NCBI GenBank assembly: GCA_903849645.1
Contig: CAINJJ010000034.1
Location: 62,001-126,000, forward strand
DNA from: an uncultured Acidobacteriaceae bacterium
GTDB taxonomy: Bacteria; Acidobacteriota; Terriglobia; Terriglobales; Acidobacteriaceae
Length of the DNA stretch: 64,000 bases
Reading direction: 5' to 3'
In this document: positions 1-12,000 of the stretch, one piece after another
How positions within the stretch are numbered: position 1 is the stretch's first letter
Layout: each line of letters begins with the position of its first letter
Position numbers and translations under genes: made by a program
The notes under the pieces: model-generated
The model's database searches: none
What the model saw: only the letters and a program-made list of their open reading frames with translations
What the model was told of the DNA's origin: nothing

Positions 1-3000
1 CCAGGGGGAGACAACCGTCAATTGGGAGGATCAGAACGGAAATCCCGATGCCGGAATCCACTTGGATAGCCTGACAGTCAACAGTCCGACCAGTGCCGAT
101 ATCCAATTTACGGTGCTCTCGACCGCTCCAGTAGGCTTCACTTCGCTCACCATGATTACCGATGGCGAAGTGATTACGCTGGACAAGGCCATTGATGTTG
201 AAGAGGGCTTTGCGAAACTGCTGGCGTTTTCGCCGGGCGGCGGGCAACAGGGCAACACGATGACGATGCAGATCCTGGGCCGCTTTACCCACTGGGACAG
301 CACCACCACCGCTGCTTTCGCTCCTGCTGGGGATCTCACGGTCAACTCTGTCCATGTGATCGACTCCGAGATCATGACATTGAATGTCACAGTGAGCCCG
401 TGGGCCTATGTTGACTATTGGTACCCTTGCGGCCACACGCTCACCATCACGACTACCGATGTAACGGACTCGAGCGGCAGCGTGGAGCAGGTATCGACCG
501 ATCCCAATGCGACTGGGAACTTCTGTGTTGCGCAGGGAGCAGAGCAGATCAACAGCGTGTCACCGCTTACCGGCGTTCAGGGATCGACCGAGACAGTAAC
601 AATTTCCGGCTCAGCGACCAACTTCCTGGCGGGCGTCACGACGGTGAGTTTCGGTGATCCGAACTTCCAGGTCGGACAAATCACGGTCAACAGCCCCACC
701 AGTCTTTCAGTCCCGGTCGGGATCTCGACAGCGGCAAGCACGGGTCTGAAGCAGGTCACCGTTTCTACCTACGGCCAGACCGCAACACAGCAATATTCGT
801 TTACCGTCACACCCGGCATAGCCATTCTCACCGAAGCCAATCCAAACCATGCGGAGCAGGGCATCCAAGCCCTCGACGTCATTCTGAGCGGTCAGTACTC
901 ACACTTCAGTCCTCTGAGCACAGCGACCTTCGGTTCGGGTGTCGTCGTCAACTCGGTGACATATAACAGTCCTACGCAGATCACGGCGAACATCAGCATC
1001 GATCCGCTCTCCTATGCAGGCGGGCGCGCTGTCACTGTGACCACGCCGGGCGTTTCTTGCGCCGATCAGCCGGTCAACGTCACATACAACGGCTGCGCGC
1101 CGGGCGCAACGACCGGCACGGGCAGCGAGATCGTCACGGCCAGTGCATTCACGATCATTCCGGGACCGGCAATCATCAGCAACGTTTCCCCGAATACGGG
1201 CAATGAAGGCCAGGAGGTGGTCTTCAACCTTACTGGTTCGGCTACGCATTGGCAGCAGAACTTCACACAGTTCTATATGTCAGGCGCCGGGTCCGATATT
1301 ACGGTGAACTCTGTGCTGATCAACAGCGCAACGAGCGCGACTGTAGATATCAGCATCTCGCCGACGGCCAATGCCGGCGCTCGTTCCATCTTTATGGTCA
1401 CTGACGGGGAATCGCTGACCGATAGCGGGGCATTCGTGGTGACAGGCGGCATCCCCGTGATCACCTATTTGACCCCGAACAACGCGGTTCAGGGAACAAA
1501 TCAGCTGCAGGTCGTCGTCAACGGCAACGCCTATACGCAGTGGGATTCGACGAGCACGGTGAACTTTGGCCCTGGCGTCACGATTGCTTCTCTGCAGGTC
1601 GACGACGCCTCCCACATTTCAGCCGTCATCAACATCGACCCTGCAGCCCAGGTTGGATACCGCACCGTGACCGTGCAAACAGGGGCGCAGGTTCTGGCCG
1701 GGAACTTCCAGGTTACCGCGCCGGCGCCGCCACCGACTCCGTACATCTCGTACTACTGGCCGACCTCGGGCCTTACAGGGCAGACGCTGACGGTTCACTT
1801 CTCCGGTCTCTACACACATTGGGATCCAGGCCCGATCAATTCCCCAACTACGGTGACCTACGGTGATGGAATTGCGATGAATTGGGAGCAAGTCCTGAGT
1901 CCAACACAATACGTCGCCAACATCACAATCGCCGCCGATGCCGTCCCTGGACCCCGTGAGTTCGTGTTTTCAACTGGCTCAGAGAACGAGGCTGTTTCGT
2001 TCAACGTCGTCTCCAGTCAGCCGGGCGCGACCAACGCCGTACAGCCCACCTTGAGCATTGTTGATCCAGGATCGGGGATGCAGGGGTCGCAGAATCTGAC
2101 CGCAACCATTTTGGGTCAGTACACCAGCTTCGATAACACCACTACCTTCACATTTGGCCCCGGAATCACTGTCAATGGTCCTCCTGCGATTCTCGGATCG
2201 AATGTTGCCACGCAGAGCATCAGCATCAGCGCGGAAGCACCGACAGGCAGCTTTGCTGTAACGGCTTACACGCCCGATGCGCCCACAAGCAATGAACAGG
2301 TTGTGGGCGGCGCCTCGTTCACGGTGACCCCCAGCCTCGCATTGATTCTTGCAGTCACTCCAAATACGGCACTGCAGGGCAATACGATTAGGGTCGATGT
2401 CACTGGCCAGAACACCCATTGGGATGGCTCAACGACTTTCCAGGTTGGTGCGGGCATCGCGGTAAGCAACGTAATTGTGAACAGTGCGACGGACGCCTCC
2501 ATCACACTGACCATACCGGCTCTGGCTCCTCTTGGCGCAACTTACGTCACCGCAACCACCCTTGGCGAAGTGGCCACTCTGGGCAGGGGCTTTGTAGTGC
2601 AGGCCGGCACTCCCCTGTTGCTCTCGTCTGGTCCTGGTTCTCTGCCGCAGCAGAGCAGCGCCATATTCACCATTCTCAGTCAGGCCACACATTGGCTTTC
2701 TAGCGCGCCCACCGTTTCCTACGGCGCGGGGGTTGTCCTGACCAATATCAATGTGACAAGCGATACATCGCTGACAGTGGATGGTTACGTGCAGCCCACT
2801 ACGTACGTGGGGTGGCGCAACCTTACAGTGGTCAGCGGCACGCAGGTGCTCGGTCTACAGAATGCCTTCTACATCAACCCAGGTCCGGCGGTGATCAATA
2901 GCGTGACCGCTTCGACCGCCGGTCAGGGCGACACCCTCACCGTGACCATCGACGGCACCAACACCAACTGGCAGCAGGGGGTTACGCAACTCAGCTTCCC

Positions 3001-6000
3001 AGGAGTTTTGATCAACAGCCTCACGGTCAACTCCGCCAACTCGATCACGGCCAACATCACGGTCTCCACCTATGCGCCAGCAGGCCAGGTTTCTGTGACA
3101 GCTACCACCCTTGGCGAGGTTGCCACTGGCGCCAATGTCTTTACCATCTCCCAGACTCAGCCTGAATTGCTCGCAGTTGTTGTGGGCAGCGGAGCCCAGG
3201 GCGTGACCGAAAACGTCAATCTGACCGGGGCGTTTACACACTTCGTCTCCGGCCAGTCCTCTGGAAACACCACCGCAAGCTTCGGCGCGGGGGTCACCGT
3301 CAACTCGGTGACCGCGAACAGCGCAAACTCCCTTACGGTCAACATCACAGTGCAGGCAACGGCGACACTCGGATATCGCAATGTCTCGGTCACGACGGGG
3401 AGCGAAGTTGTGTCTCTGCAAAATGCCTTCAACATCACGGTTGGTCCCGCGGCCATCTATAGTCTGGCTCCCCCGCGCGGCGCGCAAGGCAACACATACA
3501 GCGTGGTTGTCACTGGGAGCCAGAGCCACTTTGCCCAGGGCGTCACCACGGCGTCCTTCGGCGGCGGCATCCAGGTTACTGCGGTATCCGTCACAGACCA
3601 ACTCCATTCCACGGTCAGCATCGCGATTCCGAACGGCACAGGGCTGGGTCAGTACGACGTCAATCTCACCACGGGTGGCGAGGTAGCCACGATGCTGGGC
3701 GGCTTCACCGTAACGACCGGTACGCCGCGACTCTCCGCCGTCAGTCCGGCGACGGGCCATCAAGGCGACAAGAACATCAGCATCAGCCTCACTGGCCTGT
3801 TTACTCATTTTGTGAGCGGAACCAGCTCGGTCAGCTTCGGCGCCGGCATCACGGTCAATTCCTTGATCGTGATAGATGCCACTGACGCTGTTTCAAACCT
3901 CACGATCAATTCCACGGCGGCGACCGGGTCGCGGACCGTCACACTAACAACTGGAGCGGAGACGGCCTCCATGACGGGCGGCTTCACCGTGCTTGCCGGC
4001 ATTCCCGCGCTGGTCTCTTCCACCCCCGGCTCAGCCCAGGCGGGCGCCAGTGCCAACATCGTCATTACAGGCGCATTTACCACCTTCCAGCAAGGCTTCA
4101 CGAGCGTGAGTTTTGGCTCGGGCGTTTCGGTGAACTTCGTGACTGTGAGCAGCACGACGCAGTTGACGGCCAGCATCACCATCGCATCGAATGCCACGGT
4201 AGGCAGCCGCGATGTGCAGGTCACAACCAACGGCCAGACGTACACGCTCGCCAGCGCTTTCAGCGTGTTGGCGGGCACGCCGGTCATTACCCAGATCAGT
4301 CCGAATATTGGCGCCCCGAACTCAACCGTTCCCATCACAATCACCGGCCAATACACCAACTGGGGCGGTACGAGCACGCTCACGATTGGCGATGGCGCGG
4401 TCATCTCGGTCAGCAACGTGCAGGCAAGCGCTACCAGCCTCACCGCTACGCTCAGTATCCCGGCCTCGGCCGCTCTAGGGCCGTACGACGTGGTCGTGGC
4501 GACCGGCGGCGAGGTGGAGAACGTCCCCGGCGGCTTCACCGTGCAAGCGGCCGCCATCACACCGCCCTCGTTGATCTCGCTGAGCCCCGGACCGAATGCC
4601 GGCGGCGTGCCGATCAACAGCAACTTCACGGCGGTCTTCAGTCAGCCGATGAACCGGACCACGCTCAATACCAGCACGGTATTGATGTGGCTGGTCAGCA
4701 ATCCAGGCGGATGGGTGTCCGTTCCGGGCACGGTCAATGTCGACGCCACGGGCAGGTTGATGACCTTTACACCGAATGCCTTGCTGGCCGTAAATGCCGA
4801 GTACTATATGTTGCTGACGGGGGGCATCCAGGACGCGTCTGGAAATCCATTCAGCCAGTACGGCTATGTGGGTTTCTCCACGGTCTTCACTGCCAGCACA
4901 ACCGCGCCCGTGGTTACCGCGGCCAATCCGCCTGCCAACACGACTGTCGCAGGTACTAATGTCCCCATCCAGATTGAATTCAGCGCGCCAATGAATCAGT
5001 CGACTCAATCGGGCCTGATCGTCAGCTCCGGCGGAACTCCCATTGCTGGAACTCTCAGTTGGGACAGCAATCCCTATTCCCCCTTGTGCTGCTGGTACTG
5101 GGGACAGGGTTCTCTTCTTACATTCACGCCCACAACGCCCTTGTTGCCGGGCACAACATACACGGTGAGCTATGGCGCCCCGCTGGCAGACACGGCGGGC
5201 AATGCCTTGACTCCTGGATCGTTCACCTTTACCACCGGCGCAGGCGCGGACACCTCGTACAACTACACCGGCCTGGATTTCGTGAATGGCGTTACCAACG
5301 TCGGCACCAACTTTGTGCCCAAGGTTACCTTTACCAAGCCGGTCAACCCGCTTGACATCAACAGCGGCACCCTGCTGCTCTACAACGCCGACAGCGGCAA
5401 GTACATTCAGGGTACGGTCGCCCTTGCACCGGACGGCCAGAGCGCAACCTTCACTCCTGCTAATCCGCTTCTGCCTGACACCTACTACTACATCCACATG
5501 GCGTGGGGCTACTACGACATGGACGGCAACTACCTCTCCGGCAACAATGGTTACTTCACCACCGGCGCTGGCCAGGATCTTGCTCCGCCCACGGTCACCT
5601 CGGTCTACCCTGCCGACAGCAGTATCTCCGTGCCTCTGAACTCTCAAATCGTGGCCCACTTCAGCGAGGCCATCGACCCGTCTTCCCCGCACTCGATTAG
5701 CGTTGCGCCTTCGGGCGGCTCGCCGATTGCGGGGACTGCGACGCTCTCCAGCGATCAGTTGACCTTGACCTTCGTGCCCGCCGCGCTGCTCCAGCCTGGC
5801 ACATCGTTTGCGGTTCAGATCAGCGGGTATCAGGACATGGCAGGCAACGCGGGCGCAGCCTTCTCCAGCACTTTTAGCACGATGAATTCCGTAGCGCCGC
5901 TCAATCTCTCGACCGGTCTCGATGCTTCCGGTAACCTGATTACCACCGGCGACACACCCGACGCGCACTGGACGGTGACCCCGGCGGGCGCGAGCACGCC

Positions 6001-9000
6001 GCAGCCGCTTCTGGTCGTGGCGCAAGGGAATGCGGATTGGTGCTGCTGGCAGGCAAACGGGCCTAGCTCATCATGGATTGCCATCAATCCAGATACCAAC
6101 TACGCTACCAACCTGGGTCCATTCTCGACCACCTTTAACCTGAGCGGCTACAACCTCAATAACCTCTGCCTGGTCGGGCAGATGGGACAGTATCCAAATG
6201 GAACGCTGCTGCTGAACGGCATCCCCATCACCGCCGATTTCGCCCAATACAACCCGCTCAGTACCTTGAGTGTCTCTCTTCCCCAGTCGGCATTGAATGC
6301 AGGCACGAATACTCTGTCGCTGCAATGGGATACGACTTCCAACTCCTGGGGGGTCTTCCGCCTGCAGGCCACCCTTCAGACCTGCGGTGCAAAACTGGCT
6401 AGCGGCTTGTCTCTGGTGAGCGCCACGCCCAGCACCGGTTCCACAAACGTCGCCACCAACACTGCCGTCACGCTCAACTTCAACAATCCGATCGATCCGG
6501 CAACCGTGAACGTGAACACCCTGCCGATCATGGTCGGGTGGAACGGCGGCCAGGGCCTGGCAGGCACCTACCAGGTGAACGGCAGCCAGGTGGTCTTCAC
6601 TCCTCAGAGCCCGTTCCCGGTGAACACGATCATCTATGTGGGCAACTGCAACGGGCCATTCGACACGGCCGGCGATGCAATCCCCGGCTGCTATTCGTAC
6701 CAGCTTGACTACTTCACCACCAGCAGCACGGCGACTCCCGTGGCAACCCCCTTCCAGGTGATCGCGTTTGCTCCGGGCGCCAATGCGACCAATGTCGGCC
6801 TGCGCGCGCCGGTTGTGGCCACATTCAACCGCTCCATCAACCCAAGCACAATCAATGCCAATAACGCCGCACTCTTCAGCGGCGACTCGCAGAGCCCATG
6901 GTGCGCCAGCTACAGCCGTTCGCAGGACAACACGACCCTGCAGTTCACTTGCTATCCCCTGCCGAGCAGCGACCCGATGACCGCAATCCTGAACAGCGGC
7001 CTTCAGGATTGGCAGGGCAATGCGCTGACCAGTTTCACGAGTCAGTTCACCACTGCACAGTACGACTCAAATACCGATGGCTCGGTAATTTCAACGAGGC
7101 CGGGCAACGGCGCGAGCAGCATCAGCGCCAACCAGCCCATCGTTCTCTACACCAATTTGCCGATTAATCCATCGACCGCAACCGGCGGCATAGAGGTTGC
7201 ACAGAACAACGCGGCAGTTCCCGGCACGGTGCAGGTGCTGGATAACGGCTACGCACTGGAGTTCACGCCCAGTATTCCATGGGCGCCAGGCGCATTCGTT
7301 CAATGGTGGACCACCGGAAGCCTGCTCGATACAACGTACAACACGCCGATCAATGGCGCGTCCGGTTACTTCTATGTTGTCGCCGACACAAGCACCGCTG
7401 CGCCTACTGTGCAGGCGATCTCACCGACGAACGGAAACTATAGTGCGCCTCCAAACTCCATCTTCGACATCCAGCTCAACACGCCTCTGGATCCGGCGAC
7501 GGTCACCAGCGACAACATCTACATCCGCGGCTACTACTCCGGCACATATGTTGCAGGTACGTACTCGATGCCGCAGCCAAACGTGGTGCGCATCGTGCCT
7601 TCGGGCCTCCTCAACTCGAATGACTATTACCTGCTCTACGTAACCACCGGGCTGCACAGTTCGACCAGCGTTCCCGCAAACTCTGTCGGCGGGTTTAACG
7701 TCTACGTATACACCGGCGCCCCAATCGACAATACACTCCCTCTCGTCACCAGCGCGGTGCCCTTCAACGGCGCGAGCGGAGTGGGCGTTAACGTGCAGCC
7801 GGGAGTGATTTTCAACAAGCCCATCGATCCGATCAGCGTCAACAGCAGCACCTTCCAGGTGACCAATGCGGGCACTCCTCTGGTGGGCAATTACTGGTTT
7901 AGCAGCGACGACACCAGGGTGGAATTCGTGCCAAATGCTCCGCTGCCGGCCAATGCAAGCTTGACCATGAGCCTGAACGGCGTCATCGACCGGGTGGGCA
8001 ACCCCGTCAACTACTCCGCAACCTTCCAGACAGCGGCGGGACCTGACTTCACCGCGCCATTCATCGTTTACAGCAGCGTCGCCAGCGGCGAGAGCCTCCC
8101 CATCAACTCGTCGATTACGGTTCAGTTCAGCGAATCGATGGATGTGACCACGTTCAGTTCCGGTAATTTCTACATCGTGGATGCGTTGCGTGCCACGGTA
8201 GTGCCGGCAACGCTCTCCTGGAGCGCGGATCAGTCGGTGGCCTATCTGGTGCCATCGGCTTCGCTGTCCGCAGGACGCGCATACTACCTCTACATCTATG
8301 GCGGAACAGACCTGGCGGGCAACGGTCTTCAGTATAACCAGGTCTCTTTCTACGCCGAGTTGACCGCAAGCTCCACAGCGCCCACGATGATCAAATTCAA
8401 TCCTATCAACGGTGCGGCCAACGTGGGCATCAACGCGATCATCGAAGCCCAGTTCAGCGACTCTATCGATCCCAATACCCTGGGCGGCGTTACGCTTTCA
8501 GGAAGCGGTTCGACTGTGATGGCTACGCCGGCCATGAGCGCGGGCAATACGGTGCTTCAGCTAACGCCGCAAACGCCGCTTGCGCCGAACACAACCTACA
8601 CGATGACCATCTCCGGGGTGAAAGACCCGGCCGGCAACGTGGTGGCGACCACGACGAACAGCTTTACGACCGGCGCCAGCTACGACATCGTGAGCGCATC
8701 GCTCGTCTCTTACAATCCTCCCTCCAACTCAACGGCAGGGACGAATGTGACTCCAAAGCTGGTCTTCTCCAAGCCGCTGAACCCAATCATGGTCTCCAAC
8801 GGGACGTTTGAGTTGGTTCTGAACGATTCGGGACAATTCATTCCGCTGACCGTCACGCTCTCGCCTGACGGAAAGGTGGTAACGCTCCAGCCGAAGACTC
8901 CGTTGCTGCCCAACACCCAGTACCGCTTCTATGTGGGCTACAACAACCTGCAGGACGAGAACGGCAACAGCGTCTATGGAGGGTGGTATTACTTCACCAC

Positions 9001-12000
9001 CAGCAGCGGCCCGGTGACGGCAAGTCCGACAGTCACGGTCAGCCCAGCGAACGGAGCTACCGGAGTCCCGCTCAATGCCGAGATTGTTGTCTTGTCCAGC
9101 GCCACGATTGACCCGACGAGTTGGAGCCAAAGTTCGATCCAGGTTCTCAACGGAAGCACTCCGGTCAATGGAGTGGTGAGCCAGACCAATAGCCAGTCGC
9201 TCACCTTTGCACCCACCACCACGGAACCGGCCGGAACCTACGTTGGCTGCTACAACGACACCGGCAACCGGGTGCTGAATGGCTACTCCACCAGCAGCGG
9301 CAACATGACTGTGGAGTCTTGTGTCTCTACATGCGGCGCGCAGGGCTTTACCTACGCAGGTTTGCAGGCCGGTTCCTCTTGCTTCTGCGGCAATGGCAGA
9401 TATAACAGCGCCGGCCAGGGCAACGCCTGCAACTACACCTGCAGCGGCAACGCGGGAGAGACCTGCGGCGGCAGTTGGGCGAACAGTGTGTACACGGCAA
9501 ACTCGGGCGGCGTGGCCGGCCTCTTTGCCGCGAACACGACCTACACCGTCAACTTGGGCGGATTCGCCGACGCCAACAGCAACACGGTCGTGCCCTCCAG
9601 CAGCACCTTCACCACCGGCGCCCTCACGTCCGCTGGCGGCCTCACCTTTACCGGCTCAAACATCGGCTGGGGCGCAACGGTTACCAGCTACACGCAGCCC
9701 ATCGTCATGACCTTCAGCCAGAACCTCGACCCGGCGACCGTAAACAGCAGCACGCTGGAAGTGATGAACGGCTGGAATCCGAGCAACCCCCTGCCCGGAA
9801 CCTATGTTGTGAGCGGCAACCAGGTGACCTTTACTCCGGCAAGTCCGTATCCGAGCGGAGCGAGTATCTTCGTCGGCGAATGCGGCGGCCCGACCGATGT
9901 GCTGGGCGATGTCTTCTTCAGCGGCAACTGCTGGCAGCAGCAGTTGGTTTACTTCGTCGTGCCCGCCTATTCTACCCAGCCTCCAACAGGGGTTCCCACT
10001 TCGTTGACTGTCCTTTCCGTCAGTCCGGCGGACGGGGCGACCAATGTGGGACGCGAACATGCCGTCTCCATCACCTTCAGCAATCCGATGAATTCAGGAA
10101 CGGGAGGCGGCTACAATACGCAGCTCTATGCCGGTCAGGATCTGCAGCAAAACGGCAGCCAGACATGGTCGGCGGACGGACGCACCATGACGTTCAATGT
10201 CGGCGCGCTGAGTAACGGAGCCAAGTACACGGTTGCAATACCCGCTGGTGGGATCACCGACGAATGGGGCAATACCCTGACGCAACCCTTCACCAGCACC
10301 TTCACCACGGTCGCCGATCCCGCTGCTGGAAACGGCGGCGTGCAGGGTGTGACCCCTTCGTGGAATGCATCCGGCATCCCAGCCAATACGCTGCTGACCC
10401 TTTACATGAATCGCCAGGTCGATCCTTCGACCATCGCGGGCAGTCTCACTGTCACGATAAACGGACAGGTCTATGCCGGGACCGTGCAGGCAGTTGCCAG
10501 CAACTACGAATTGCAGTTCACGCCCTCCACGCCCTTCCCGAATGGCGCTACGGTTCAGTGGTTCCTCTCCGGCGGCGTCATGGATGTTTACGGGAACAAC
10601 GTCAACGGCAACAGCGGCACCTTCTATACCGCGCCTGCGCCACCGGATCCCGCGACTGCTCAACCGCAGATCGTCGCGATCAGTCCCGCCTGCTGTGGCT
10701 CAACCAATGTGCCCACCAACGCAGAAATCGACATTCAGTACAGCCTGCCCATTGATCCCGCAACTGTCAGTAGCGGTGTCGGGTTCTACAACGGAAACAC
10801 AGGCTGGGTTACGCCATCCATCACCCTGACCTCGCCCAACATCATCCGTATGACGCTCCCCGGCGGGCTCGCCCCGGCCACCCCGTATTATGTCTGCGCC
10901 AGCAACGGTAACCTCAAGGGCACCAACGGAGTGGCTGTTCAAACCTATTGCTACTGGGCTGATTACTTCACAGCCGGAACAACCGCCGACACGACGCCCG
11001 GCAATGTCACCATCGGGCCGCCCAACGGCGTGGTCAACGTCGGCACCAATGCTTACATCCGCCTGCAGTTCTCCAAGCCGGTAGATGTGACGACGATCAA
11101 CTCGAGCAGTGTGCAGATCTCAACGAGCGGGGTTCCCATTCCCGGCGCCTGGTCGTGGAACTCCAGCGGTGGCAATGTCGTCGGCGCCAATTTCTACCCC
11201 GTAAATCCGTTGCCGCCGTCGACCGTGATCTCGGTGAGCGTCACCGGCTTGCTGGATTACGCTGGCAACACCTTCACGGCGGCGAATTCGACATTTACCA
11301 CCGCCCCCCTGCCCGACTACACCACGCCATCGGTCTCACTCGACTTTGGCTACTGGCAGGGTGGGATTGCCACCAACGCTTCGTTCAATTGCCGTTACTC
11401 GGAGCCGATCGACCCAAGCAGTGTGAACGCGGGCAATACCTACGTCTACAGCTATGTGAACGGCACAACCATCCCGGTGACCTACACGTGGTCCTCAGAC
11501 CTGATGACGGTCACCATGACGCCGACCTCGCCCCTGTTTGCGAACTCACAGTACTATTACGCATGCCAGGGAGCCATTGACCTCACCGGCAACGGGCAGA
11601 ACAACAACAGCGCAGGCTTTGTCACCGGCGCCGGTCCGTTGACGGCAGGGCCTGTGCTGCTTTACTCCAACCCACCCAATGGGATGACGAATGTTGCGGT
11701 GAATACCAACAATGGCCCGTGGTACGGATCGAGCCTCGGCCTGCTCTTCAATGAGCCGGTCGCCGGAGACTCGCTGGGTCAGATCACTCTGACACCGGCA
11801 GGCGGCAGCCCCATCCCGATCAGCGCCTATCCAGAGTATGGAAACACCATTGTCTGGGTGCAACTGCCCTGGGCCTTGCAGCCGAATACCACATACACCT
11901 ACAACGTCAACGGCGTCACCGACATGAGCGGCAACATGATGACGCCCACAACCAGCACCTTCACCACCGGGGCCAGCTTCGATTGGACAAGCCCGGTCGT

